From contig JAILPB010000021.1 of the NCBI GenBank assembly GCA_024690485.1, positions 1-64,000 on the forward strand: a stretch of DNA of 64,000 bases, read 5' to 3'. Source of the stretch: Butyrivibrio sp. (GTDB taxonomy: Bacteria > Bacillota > Clostridia > Lachnospirales > Lachnospiraceae). Made by a program: the position numbers and the translations under genes. Every line of letters begins with the position of its first letter. The stretch's first letter is position 1. The notes below the pieces were generated by a model. That model saw only the letters and a program-made list of their open reading frames with translations. It searched no databases and had not been told where the DNA came from. This document shows positions 1 to 10,900 of this stretch, in pieces.

Positions 1-534
1 GTTAAGGAAGCTATTGAGAGCATAAAAGAGTCAGGAATTTCCAAGGTTGTCATGCTTACAGGCGACAGAAAAGAAGCTGCTGATGCAGTTGCAAAGGAAA
101 TTGGAATCGATAATGTGTACTCAGAGCTTTTGCCTGCTGACAAGGTTGAAAAGGTAGAGGAACTTCTAAATGGCACTTCTATGGGAAAGGTTGCATTTGC
201 CGGAGATGGTATAAATGATGCTCCTGTTCTGATGCGTGCAGATGTCGGAATCGCCATGGGAAGCCTTGGATCGGATGCGGCTATCGAGGCGGCTGATATC
301 GTCCTTATGGATGACAATATCAAGGGTATTGCCAGTGTAATGAAGATTGCCAAAAAGACTGTCCGCATTGTAAAGCAAAACATCTTTTTCGCCCTTGCAG
401 TAAAACTAATCATACTTGTTATGGGTGCTCTGGGACTTGCTTCCATGTGGCTTGCAGTTTTTGGAGATGTAGGCGTTGCTGTAATTGCTATTTTGAATTC
501 CATGAGAACCCTTAATGAGGGAAAGAAGGATTAA
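1..534 (+). CDS. Heavy-metal translocating P-type ATPase, C-terminal part (5' truncated by window)
   Basis: Frame is open from base 1 (VKEAIESIKESGISKVVMLTGDRKEAADAVAKEIG...); MLTGDR and AGDGINDAPVLMRADVGIAMG motifs are typical of P1B ATPases. Confidence 0.9.
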   Translation, partial: VKEAIESIKESGISKVVMLTGDRKEAADAVAKEIGIDNVYSELLPADKVEKVEELLNGTSMGKVAFAGDGINDAPVLMRADVGIAMGSLGSDAAIEAADIVLMDDNIKGIASVMKIAKKTVRIVKQNIFFALAVKLIILVMGALGLASMWLAVFGDVGVAVIAILNSMRTLNEGKKD

Positions 535-2571
535 ATGGCAAAATCCGAAATGGAACTTATTCAGCTGCTTCTTAAGCTGATAGGACACAAGACGGGCGAT
601 GATATCAGTAAATTAGAATTTTATCCTCAGAAGGTGAGCTTTCCCGAAAGTACTGAAGGAGAAAGCCGCCTTCCAAGATCTACACCTGAGCAAATGGGTG
701 TGGACAGTATGTTTTTATATGAACTTTTTTCAAACCTTTTTGAGCAGAACAATTGCCATATGCATAAGGTAATGGCTGTAAGAAAAGGGCATGTTATAGG
801 AGAGTGTGCCTTTTATCCCTTTGATATGGATACCTGGCACATTACTCATTCCATGTGCAAATCTGTAACAGGAATGGCCATCGGATTTTTGGTCTCTGAG
901 GGAAAACTTTCGGTAAATGACAAAATATCCGATATCTTTGGCTCATCCAAATCACCACTAAAAATATTGTTTTCAAATAATATGACTGTAGAGCATCTGC
1001 TTACTATGACTAGCTCTTCTCCTTTTAATGAAGCCGGAACCATAACCGGAAATGACTGGAAGAAGCTTTTTCTTGATGCCCAGCCAAAGGGAACTCCGGG
1101 AGCTGAATTTGAGTATAACTCAATGAATTCATATATGCTCTCTGCAATAGTGACTGAGATAACAGGGGAGAACATGCTTGATTACCTAAGGCCCAGGCTT
1201 TTTGACCCCCTTGGGATAAAGAGAGTTTATTGGGAAAACTGCCCTCAGAAGATCGCCAAGGGCGGATGGGGCATGTACCTTAGGATGGAAGATATGGCAA
1301 AGCTTGGACAGCTGTATCTTAACCTCGGTGAATATAACGGAAAGCAGATTCTTCCAAAGGAATGGGTTAAAGAGTCAACAAGAGCTCACATAGAAACAGG
1401 TCAGGATGCATCTCCGGGTTACGGATATCAGATGTGGACCAACTCCGCAAGAGAGGGGGCCTATACCTTTAACGGAATGCTTGGGCAGAACGTGTATGTA
1501 TTTCCTGATGTAGATATGATGATCATTACAAATGCCGCAAATGAAGACCTTTTCCAGGAAGGAAATATGTCCAAGATCATTCATTCTCACATGTCAAAGA
1601 TTGAGACTCATGATGAACCTATCCCTGAGGGAGAAGATGTAATTAAAAACCAGAAGCGCCTTTGGGCTTTCATAAAATATGCAGAAGGCGACTTAGACGC
1701 AATAAACACAGTACCATCAGGTGGCTGGGGACTTAGGAAAAACAGGATGAGCGTTGGAAAATCCAGAACACGAACTGTTACAAGCCCAATCAGGAAAGAG
1801 AAATCACTTTATGATGCCTATAACTGTAATGGTGCAATGAATCCGCAGCTTCGCCGTATTTTGATGAAAAATTTAAATGGCGTAAGTTACGATATGGACG
1901 ATCAGGGAGTTGGCATTATGCCTCTTCTAATGCAGATAATGCACAATAATTACACGGATGGAATAAGGAATATAGGCTTTAAATATGATGACAGATCAGG
2001 CGCCTTTTATCTTGTAATAAAGGAAGGCGAAAAACAACATGAGATAAAATGCGGATTCGATAAGAGCCGTGCAATCACTGACCTGGATGAGCATGGTGAG
2101 ATAAATAGAGTGGCCACCGTTTCCGAGTTTTCAACGGATGAATATGGACGAGCAGTTCTTAGGAATGAGTTCTACTTCCTTGAGGATTCAACCACCAGAG
2201 TAATGAATATTTACTTTGGAAAAAGAGAACCCTTAGAGCATGCTGGCGGTTTTAATGCAGGAGATTTTGCTCCGCCTGTTAATATCGGCGTAAGATTTGA
2301 TGAAGTTCCGGGATCCGGAATGCTATTTGGAGTCCTTGATATGTACGGAACAGGAGCTGAATTTAAGGGAATTAACGGCATAGTTTACAATAAGCTTAAC
2401 GATTTTGGAGCCATGGACGCTCTGTATCTTGCAATCAAAGATACTGTAAGACCTAAGCTTCACGGTAGTATTCATTTTGAAAATAATGATGCTCCCGGTG
2501 TGGGAAAATCCACCGATTTAGGGTATGATATTCATAATGATGAAAATGATGTAATAACGGAGGAATACTAA
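535..2571 (+). CDS. Serine hydrolase, beta-lactamase/class C family, with long C-terminal extension
   Basis: 678 aa; SMCK (SxxK) and YNS motifs, LLTMTSS; start directly abuts the previous stop. Confidence 0.85.
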   Translation: MAKSEMELIQLLLKLIGHKTGDDISKLEFYPQKVSFPESTEGESRLPRSTPEQMGVDSMFLYELFSNLFEQNNCHMHKVMAVRKGHVIGECAFYPFDMDTWHITHSMCKSVTGMAIGFLVSEGKLSVNDKISDIFGSSKSPLKILFSNNMTVEHLLTMTSSSPFNEAGTITGNDWKKLFLDAQPKGTPGAEFEYNSMNSYMLSAIVTEITGENMLDYLRPRLFDPLGIKRVYWENCPQKIAKGGWGMYLRMEDMAKLGQLYLNLGEYNGKQILPKEWVKESTRAHIETGQDASPGYGYQMWTNSAREGAYTFNGMLGQNVYVFPDVDMMIITNAANEDLFQEGNMSKIIHSHMSKIETHDEPIPEGEDVIKNQKRLWAFIKYAEGDLDAINTVPSGGWGLRKNRMSVGKSRTRTVTSPIRKEKSLYDAYNCNGAMNPQLRRILMKNLNGVSYDMDDQGVGIMPLLMQIMHNNYTDGIRNIGFKYDDRSGAFYLVIKEGEKQHEIKCGFDKSRAITDLDEHGEINRVATVSEFSTDEYGRAVLRNEFYFLEDSTTRVMNIYFGKREPLEHAGGFNAGDFAPPVNIGVRFDEVPGSGMLFGVLDMYGTGAEFKGINGIVYNKLNDFGAMDALYLAIKDTVRPKLHGSIHFENNDAPGVGKSTDLGYDIHNDENDVITEEY

Positions 2572-3399
2572 ATGTCAGAAAATCAGGTTTATGAAAAAGT
2601 AATGAACTGCGTAAATACAATAAGGTTAAAGACCGATTTTAAGCCAAGGGTAGCTATTACACTTGGTTCCGGTCTTGGAGACTATGCAGATCAGATAGAG
2701 ATAAAGTGCGAGGTACCTTACTCAGAGATCCCGGGATTTCCGGTTTCAACAGTTCCGGGACATGACGGAAGATTTATTTTCGGATATGTGGGAGATGTAC
2801 CGGTAGTGTGTATGAAAGGAAGAGTTCACTACTATGAAGGTTATGACATCAGTGATGTAGTACTTCCTGCAAGAGTTATGAAAATGCTTGGAGCAGAGAT
2901 TTTGTTCCTTACAAATGCTGCCGGTGGTATCAATTACAACTTTGCTGCAGGCGATCTTATGCTCATCAATGATCATATCTCAGTATTTGCACCTAATCCT
3001 CTTATCGGACCCAATATCACAGAGTTTGGTGAGAGATTTACAGATATGACTACTGTATACAACAAGGACCTTAGAAAGATCATCAAGGAAACAGCCCTTG
3101 AGAACAAGATTCCATTAAAGGAAGGCGTATACTGCCAGCTTACAGGACCATCCTTTGAGTCACCTGCTGAGATCAAGATGCTCAGAACACTGGGCGTTGA
3201 CGCAGTTGGTATGAGTACTGTAGTTGAAGCTATCGTAGCTAATCACATGGGAATGAAGATCTGTGGTATTTCATGCATCAGTAATCTTGCAGCAGGAATG
3301 CAGGCTGAACCCCTTTCACACGAGGATGTACAGAAGGCAGCCGATACTACAGGACCTATGTTTAAGAAGCTTGTTACAGAGTGTATTAAAAAGTTTTGA
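2572..3399 (+). CDS. punA: Purine-nucleoside phosphorylase
   Basis: 275 aa; ITLGSGLGDYAD, NAAGGIN, LTGPSFESPAEIKMLRTLGVDAVGMSTV motifs. Confidence 0.93.
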   Translation: MSENQVYEKVMNCVNTIRLKTDFKPRVAITLGSGLGDYADQIEIKCEVPYSEIPGFPVSTVPGHDGRFIFGYVGDVPVVCMKGRVHYYEGYDISDVVLPARVMKMLGAEILFLTNAAGGINYNFAAGDLMLINDHISVFAPNPLIGPNITEFGERFTDMTTVYNKDLRKIIKETALENKIPLKEGVYCQLTGPSFESPAEIKMLRTLGVDAVGMSTVVEAIVANHMGMKICGISCISNLAAGMQAEPLSHEDVQKAADTTGPMFKKLVTECIKKF

Positions 3400-3438
3400 T
3401 AGAAAACCAGATAAAAGAATAATACTCGGGGGAATGCT

Positions 3439-4746
3439 ATGAGAATAAGGTTTTTTAATGCAAAAATCCTTTCCATGAAGGAAGGATGCGACATCTTTGA
3501 GGGGGAACTTTGGACAAGTAATGACAAGATAATCTATTGCGACAAGACAGATAAGATTGAGGATTATTATAGGGATAATCCTGAATCTATGCTGGTTTTT
3601 GATAGAGAGATCGACTGCCACGGTAATCTTCTTATGCCCGGATTTAAGAATGCCCATACTCATTCTGCCATGACACTTCTTCGCTCAAGAGCAGATGATA
3701 TGCCGCTTTCTGATTGGTTGAACAAGCAGATTTTCCCGGTTGAAGCAAAGCTATCTGCAGAGGATATTTATTATCTTACACAGCTTGCTATTTTAGAATA
3801 TCTTGACGGCGGTGTTACATCCATTTTCGATATGTATTTAACACCTATGTCTATTGCTGATGCATGCAGAGATGCCGGTATGAGATGCGTTCAGGTTGGC
3901 GCTGTAAATAATTTCAGTCAGTCTGTAGAACTTGTGGAAGAGTGCTACAACACTCTTAATCACAGAGATAAGTTTAATTCTTATATTCTTGGCTTCCATG
4001 CAGAATATACATGCTCTAAGGAGCTTTTGGAAAGCGTGGCAGGTCTTGCTAATAAGTACAAGGCTCCTGTATTTACCCATATTTCTGAGACGGCAGGAGA
4101 AGTTGCAGGCTGCAGAGAACGCTATGGAATGAGCCCTGTGGAATTCCTTGACAGCCTTGGAATGTTTAACTATGGCGGCGGAGGATATCACCTTGTTCAC
4201 ACTGATGAGAAGGACTGGGATATCCTTAAAAAGCGTGGCATGTATGTTGTTACAAACCCCGGCTCTAACACTAAGCTTGCAAGCGGTATAGCTCCCATAA
4301 ATGAGTACTTAAAGAGAGATATCCCTGTAGCTATAGGAACCGACGGACCTGCAAGCAACAACTGCCTCAATATGTTCAGGGAGATGTTCCTTGTGACAGG
4401 CCTTGCAAAGCTACGCGAAAATGATGCAGCAAGCGTTGATGCTACAGAAGTTCTTAAGATGGCTACAGTTAATGGCGCAAGGGCTATGGGACTTAATGAC
4501 TGCGACGTCCTTGAAGAAGGAAAACAGGCAGATCTTATTCTTATTGATTTAGGTCAGCCTAATATGCAGCCCATTAATAATATTCAGAAAAACCTTGTTT
4601 ATAGCGGAAGCAATTCTAACGTAAAGCTTACTATGATCGCAGGTGAGATCCGATATGAGGATGGAAAATACAATATCGGAATAAGCCCTGAGGAACTTTT
4701 TGCAAAGGCTAATGAAATAAAGGCTCGCATAGATAAGGAGTTATAA
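3439..4746 (+). CDS. Amidohydrolase, S-adenosylhomocysteine/5'-methylthioadenosine deaminase-like
   Basis: 435 aa; LMPGFKNAHTHSAMTLLRSRADDMPLSDWL, HISET, GTDGPASNNCLNMF motifs. Confidence 0.88.
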   Translation: MRIRFFNAKILSMKEGCDIFEGELWTSNDKIIYCDKTDKIEDYYRDNPESMLVFDREIDCHGNLLMPGFKNAHTHSAMTLLRSRADDMPLSDWLNKQIFPVEAKLSAEDIYYLTQLAILEYLDGGVTSIFDMYLTPMSIADACRDAGMRCVQVGAVNNFSQSVELVEECYNTLNHRDKFNSYILGFHAEYTCSKELLESVAGLANKYKAPVFTHISETAGEVAGCRERYGMSPVEFLDSLGMFNYGGGGYHLVHTDEKDWDILKKRGMYVVTNPGSNTKLASGIAPINEYLKRDIPVAIGTDGPASNNCLNMFREMFLVTGLAKLRENDAASVDATEVLKMATVNGARAMGLNDCDVLEEGKQADLILIDLGQPNMQPINNIQKNLVYSGSNSNVKLTMIAGEIRYEDGKYNIGISPEELFAKANEIKARIDKEL

Positions 4747-4756
4747 TTTCTTTTAC

Positions 4757-6454
4757 ATGAATATCATAATTACGTTGTGCGTATTTGCAGTCATTATTTT
4801 TATTGTATTTCTTCTTGGACTTCGCAATGAAAAAAATGAGGAGCGCACATTTAAAAACACCATAATAAGCGAGTATTCAAAGGCTCCTGCCGATAGACTA
4901 AAGTCTAACAGGCGGGGGCTTTTAGGGTACTTTAATAAGCATAAAAAGGACTACTATGTAGACGACATCACCTGGAACGATCTGTCCATGGATGATATTT
5001 TCGACAGGATAAATTACTGCGAATCCTCATCCGGTGAGGAGTATCTGTATTATCTTATAAGAAATCCCAAAATAAGCTCAAAGTCTCTATCTGAACTTGA
5101 GGACTTTGAGCGAAAGGTAAAAGCCTTTGAAGAAAACGAAGACTTAAGGCTTACATACAAAAGGCTTTTTAATAAAATCGGCAAGAATCTTAAGTATTCT
5201 ATCTATGAGTATCTTGAATTTCTTGATAAATGCCAGGCAAAAAGCAATGCAGGGCATTTTGCTGCGCTAGTAATTATGGTAGCGGCAATCCTTTCAATGA
5301 TTTTTGTTAATTTCAATATCGGATTCCTTGTTTTTATACTTATCATCGCTTTTAACGTGGTCAGTTATTTCAAGGAAAAAGCCAAGATAGACCCATATCT
5401 TGCGACTTTTTCTTATGTATGCAGACTTGAGAAAAATGCGCTGGTAATAGCTGATGAGAGTAGTGAATTCTTTTCTTTAGAAAAAGAGAGCCTAAAGAAA
5501 TCATCAGGTAACTTAAATAAATTCGTTAAGGGTTCATGGATTCTTATGTCTCCCTCACGAATGAGCGGAAGCGGAAATCCCATTGATATTCTTATGGACT
5601 ACGTAAGAATGGTAACGCATGCTGACCTTATTAAATTTAACAGCATGATTGACGCATTAAAGGAAAATATAGGTAGCGTTGATGAGCTTATTACCGTTAT
5701 GGGATCTATTGATGCTGCTCTTTCCATTGCATATTTCAGGGCATCTCTTCAAAATGGTTACTGCAAGCCAGATCTTACAGATAATGATGATAAATTCTCT
5801 GTATCAGGAGCATATCATCCCCTTATTGAGGCGCCTGTTCCAAACAACATAGAGACCAAAAGAGGCGTGCTTATTACAGGTTCAAATGCATCAGGTAAGT
5901 CAACGTTCCTTAAGACGATTGCCATAAATGCTATATTTGCACAGTCTATATATACGAGCCTTAGCGAAAGCTACAGATCTCATATGTATCGCATCTACTC
6001 ATCCATGGCCCTTAGAGACGATTTAAATTACGGTGACAGTTACTATATGGTTGAGATAAAGTCTCTTAAGAGAATCCTTGATGCAGGGGATGAGAAGGAT
6101 AATGCTCCTGTTTTGTGCTTTATCGATGAGGTCCTTAGGGGAACTAACACAACAGAGAGAATAGCTGCTTCTGCCAAGGTTTTAGAGCACTTTGCAAGTT
6201 CTGATGTTTGCTGCTTTGCTGCAACTCATGACTTAGAGCTTTCTAAGGTTCTTGATAAAAACTATGACATATATCACTTTGAAGGCGTAATGGAAAATGA
6301 TGACGTTGTCTTTGATTATAAGATCAAGGAAGGTGGCGCCGGGGCAAGAAATGCCATAAAGCTTTTAAAGACTATAGGCTATGATGAGAGCATAGTCGAA
6401 GAAGCTGAAAAAATGGCAGTGAAATTTGACGAAACAGGAGAGTGGACTTTATGA
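4757..6454 (+). CDS. MutS-family ATPase (MutS domain V-like) with predicted membrane segments
   Basis: 565 aa; Walker A GSNASGKST, Walker B-like CFIDEVLRGTNTTER, ATHDLEL; hydrophobic stretches near the N-terminus and around residues 165-205. Confidence 0.85.
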   Translation: MNIIITLCVFAVIIFIVFLLGLRNEKNEERTFKNTIISEYSKAPADRLKSNRRGLLGYFNKHKKDYYVDDITWNDLSMDDIFDRINYCESSSGEEYLYYLIRNPKISSKSLSELEDFERKVKAFEENEDLRLTYKRLFNKIGKNLKYSIYEYLEFLDKCQAKSNAGHFAALVIMVAAILSMIFVNFNIGFLVFILIIAFNVVSYFKEKAKIDPYLATFSYVCRLEKNALVIADESSEFFSLEKESLKKSSGNLNKFVKGSWILMSPSRMSGSGNPIDILMDYVRMVTHADLIKFNSMIDALKENIGSVDELITVMGSIDAALSIAYFRASLQNGYCKPDLTDNDDKFSVSGAYHPLIEAPVPNNIETKRGVLITGSNASGKSTFLKTIAINAIFAQSIYTSLSESYRSHMYRIYSSMALRDDLNYGDSYYMVEIKSLKRILDAGDEKDNAPVLCFIDEVLRGTNTTERIAASAKVLEHFASSDVCCFAATHDLELSKVLDKNYDIYHFEGVMENDDVVFDYKIKEGGAGARNAIKLLKTIGYDESIVEEAEKMAVKFDETGEWTL

Positions 6455-6939
6455 AGGTAATGCTGTTTTCAGATGGATCCGCAAGGGGTAACCCGGAGGG
6501 ACCGGGCGGCTTTGGCACAGTACTTCAGGTTATAGATTCAAAGGGAGAGCTTCATGAAAAGGAGCTTTCTGCCGGTTACGATAAAACCACCAATAACAGA
6601 ATGGAACTTATGGGCGTGATCAGAGGCCTTGAGGAGTTAAACAGACCCTGCCAGGTGGAGGTCGTGTCGGATTCTAAGTATGTCATAAGTGCTTTCAATG
6701 AAAAATGGATCGACAGCTGGATCAAGAAGGGCTGGAAAAAATCAGACGGAAAGCCCGTTAAGAATGTTGAACTCTGGAAGAGACTTCTTGAGGCTGCAGG
6801 GGTTCATGATATAACCTGGACCTGGGTTAAGGGCCATGACGGTCACCCGGAAAATGAAAGATGTGATATTCTTGCCACAACTGCAGCCGATGGACCTTCA
6901 GATGAGCTTTTGCATGATGACGGCGGAGACTTAAGATAA
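6451..6939 (+). CDS. rnhA: Ribonuclease HI
   Basis: FSDGSARGNPEGPGGFG, NRMELMGVI, SDSKYV, VKGHDGHPENERCD motifs; ATGA overlap with the upstream stop favours start 6451 over the ORF-track 6442. Confidence 0.9.
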   Translation: MKVMLFSDGSARGNPEGPGGFGTVLQVIDSKGELHEKELSAGYDKTTNNRMELMGVIRGLEELNRPCQVEVVSDSKYVISAFNEKWIDSWIKKGWKKSDGKPVKNVELWKRLLEAAGVHDITWTWVKGHDGHPENERCDILATTAADGPSDELLHDDGGDLR

Positions 6940-7077
6940 CTTTTTTGATTAAAATGAGCAATTATTGCAAATGATAGCAAGTATTTACGATTGAAAAAAT
7001 ATCTGTATGTGGTATCGTTTTTTATGGTTTAGAAAATAAAAGTATGCATGGGGAGTCCATAGCGGAACGGAGGTATT

Positions 7078-7731
7078 ATGAAATTCTTTCTTGATACAGC
7101 TAACGTAGATGATATCAGAAAAGCAAATGACATGGGTGTTATTTGTGGTGTTACAACAAACCCTTCACTTATTGCGAAGGAAGGCAGAGATTTCAAGCAG
7201 GTTGTTGCAGAGATCGCATCAATCGTTGATGGTCCTATAAGTGGTGAAGTTAAGGCTACTACAGTTGATGCTGAGGGTATGATCGCTGAAGGCCGTGAGA
7301 TCGCCAAGATCCATAAGAACATGGTTGTTAAGATTCCTATGACTGAGGAAGGTCTTAAGGCTTGCCACACACTTTCAAAGGAAGGCATCAAGATCAATAT
7401 GACTCTGATCTTCACAGCTAACCAGGCACTTCTTGCTGCAAGAGCAGGTGCTGCATTCGTTAGTCCTTTCCTTGGAAGACTTGATGATATCAGCACAAGA
7501 GGTACTGATCTTATTGCTGAGGTTGCTCAGATCTTTGATGTACATGGCATCGATACAGAGATCATCGCTGCATCAGTTCGTCATCCTATGCACGTAACTG
7601 ACTGCGCACTTGCAGGTGCTCACATCGCAACTGTTCCTTACGGCGTAATCTCACAGATGGTTAACCATCCTCTTACAACTGCCGGAATCGACAAGTTCCA
7701 GAAGGATTACAAGGCTGTATTTGGTGAGTAA
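7078..7731 (+). CDS. Transaldolase / fructose-6-phosphate aldolase family
   Basis: 217 aa; [40 protein letters not shown] motifs; good RBS (ggaggt). Confidence 0.93.
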   Translation: MKFFLDTANVDDIRKANDMGVICGVTTNPSLIAKEGRDFKQVVAEIASIVDGPISGEVKATTVDAEGMIAEGREIAKIHKNMVVKIPMTEEGLKACHTLSKEGIKINMTLIFTANQALLAARAGAAFVSPFLGRLDDISTRGTDLIAEVAQIFDVHGIDTEIIAASVRHPMHVTDCALAGAHIATVPYGVISQMVNHPLTTAGIDKFQKDYKAVFGE

Positions 7732-7762
7732 TTAGTAAGATTTATGACACAAGTCAATTTAG

Positions 7763-7799
7763 CCCCGGATTTACATAATCTGTAGATCCGGGGTTTATT
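7763..7799 (+). terminator. Rho-independent terminator after transaldolase
   Basis: ccccggatttaca / tgtagatccgggg stem (13 bp, one G-U) with 5-nt loop, then short T-rich tract. Confidence 0.8.
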
Positions 7800-7956
7800 A
7801 TTTATCTGATCAGGATAAAAAATTAATAGAATTTTACAAAGGATTAATAGTTTTACCTACGCTATTTTGATAACATTTATTTATAGTATTTTGGTATTTT
7901 GGGTAGTTTTTTTGCCTGTAAACCCTTAGTTTAAAGAGTCATTTAAGGTTTGATAC

Positions 7957-10900
7957 ATGGGAAGAACAGCAAAAAAAGAAGGCCTTGAGAACTATTATCC
8001 CAAGGAATCATTTTTAAAGAAAATGAATAAAAAAGCGGAAAGTCACGAGCTTACTGCTTCTTTTTGCTGTGTATATTTCTATATTACGGGCTTTAGAGCG
8101 TACTATATGAGCCATGGCTTCGATAATGGCTACAGCGTTCTGGTAAAAACCGCACGGCTCATTGATGAAAACAAGGGAGATGGCGATATCTGTCATATCA
8201 TTGATAATGAATTTGCCATTATTGCCGGCAAGGATGATATCACCAACGTGATAGATACGATCCAGAAGGCCTTTGATGAAGAGTTTGTACATACAAACTT
8301 AAAGCTCATTGCAGGTATTTACTATTTTGATGAGAATGCAGACAGCCTTCATCAGGCCATACTGTATGCAAGGACAGCTTGTTTCCAGGGAGAGAATTCT
8401 CAGGCAACAGTGTATGTCTATGATAAAATTCATATTGATGAAACTACAGAGAAACGAAACTATGTAGTTGCAAGGCTCGATAAAGCCATTGAAGAAGGCG
8501 ATATTTTAGTCTACTATCAGCCTATTTTCCACACATTATCAGGAAGAATATGCGGGTTTGAAGCCCTTGCCAGATGGCATGATGAAAAATACGGAATGAT
8601 CATGCCAAAGGACTTTGTCTATGCCCTTGAGAGAGCAAGGAAGATCCACCTATTAGATATTCATGTAATAAAGCAGGTTTGCAGAGATCTTCAGTCTGTG
8701 ACTAAAAGTGAGAATGTACCGCCTGTTCCGATTTCTGTAAATCTCACAAGGATGGATTTTGCCCTTACAGATATGCTACAGGTCATTGAAAGGGAGCTTA
8801 AGAATGCTCTTATTCCAAGAGCCCTTCTCCAGATAGAGATAAGTGAATCCGAGATAGACATGGACAGAGAGGGCATAAAGAAGGAGCTTATCAGATTCCA
8901 TGAGCATGGATTCAGGATAGTATTTGATGATTTTGGAAGTCAGTACTCGTCACTTCAGATATTAAACGAGCTTCCCTTTGATGCAATAAAGATAAACAGC
9001 AGTTTCCTGTCAGGATATGATAATAGCTCCAAGTCTAAGATCATGATGAAGAATGTCCTCAACATGGCAAAAGAACTTGGAATAAATACTATGATGGGAT
9101 CTGTTGAGGATCAGGAAACTCTTGATTTCTTAAAGCGGGCAGGCTGCGAAAAAACACAGGGCCATTTGTACAGCGAAGCAGCGCCCTTTGGTCAGGTTGT
9201 AAATCCTGCATATGCGCCTGAAAACATTATAGAGAGAGCTTATTACGACTCTATCGCAAATATAAATACATTGTCTCAGAATCCACTGGATATAGGAGGA
9301 TTGTACCTCGAGGATGAGGATACATATCTAAACCAGATGCCTCTTGCACTTATTGATTATTGCAAGGGAAAGTTTAATTTCCTTATGGTAAGCGACAGCT
9401 TTGGTAAGATGTTTGAGCCGCTGTTCCATAATGAAGTAGCCAGCGTATCTGAAGTTTTTAATTCCGAGAAGGGCATTTTTGCCAAGCAGATAAGGGCCCT
9501 GGCTGAAGTATGCGTTGATGATGATGTTCATCCCATGGAGTTTGTCACCAGCGAAGGCTTCCACAGGATTGTTCTTAAGAGAATTGCCACAGATATGGAT
9601 CATGGTAAGGTCGCATTTATTGCAACAGCAGAGACTATTACCGAAAATGATCCCGGAAAGAGAGCAGTAAAGCTTAATTCAGCTCTTAGATTCCTGTATA
9701 TGCTGTATAACAGGGTTGATCTTGTTATGGTTGAAAAGAACAGCTATGAGACTGTCTTTGAAAACCATACAAAATATGCTGTTCGAATGAAAAAAGGCAG
9801 CTTTTCAAATGCTATAGAGGATTTTGCAAAGGAAGCTATCTATAACGAAGACAGAGAAAAATTTATAAACTTCTACAGTCTGGAAACTCTGGAAGAGAGA
9901 CTTCGTGAGTACAACGTAGATCACCTTACAGACTACTTTAGAACAAAGGATACAAAGGGCAAGTACGACTGGCTGATGTATATGATAATTCCTATCGTAT
10001 CTGAAGGCAGTAAGATGTTCCTTTTGTGCTCACGTGGAATAGACTCAGAGAGAATGAGAAAGCTTCCGGAGATATCTCAGAGCGGCTCAGTTTATTATGA
10101 TATGCCAAGTGATCCTGCATTCCTCCTTCTTGCAAGTGATGCGTTTACGGATACTTTAGGCTATGGTTCATTTGAGCAGTTCATCAGGAATTCCTTCTAC
10201 CTTGAGGCATCACTTTCTGATAACAAGACAGTTTATATGCATCTTGGTCAGAGCGGCCTTATCAGTGATTTTGGTGAGACGGGAAATATTGAACTTCCCT
10301 TTGATGAAGTTACGAAATCCATGGTCTTTTCTCAGGTTATCGAGGATGACAGAGAGAAGATGTATGAGTTTTACAATAGAGAAAGACTTCTTGCAGAGTA
10401 TGAAAATGGAAAGCTATCCGGAAACACAGTATATCTTCAGAGAACCGGTTCTAATGTTGAGCCAAGATATCAGATAGCCTGTTATCAGATAAGAAAAGCA
10501 AGGGATAATGACAGTATTAAGATATACATCCTGACCTATGATGTAGATGAGTTTAAGAGAACAAATGAAAAGATCAAGAGACTTGCAGAGAGAGATAACC
10601 TGACAGGTCTTTATAACAGAGCAACCATCGGTAATTTCGTAGATAGTCTTATGTCAAACGAAGATACCGTAAACTTTGCTGTTGTGCTTCTTGATCTTGA
10701 TTACTTCAAGCATATAAATGACAGATTCGGTCATGACTGCGGCGATGCTGTTTTGAAGGATGCTGCAAATAAGCTTAGAACTTGTATGGGTGACCATTCA
10801 ATTCCGGCAAGAATAGGCGGAGATGAGTTCCTTACCATAATTGTTGATCAGGGACGTGAGGAGATAGAGGCTATACTATCCAAATTCTCTGCTATGGAGA

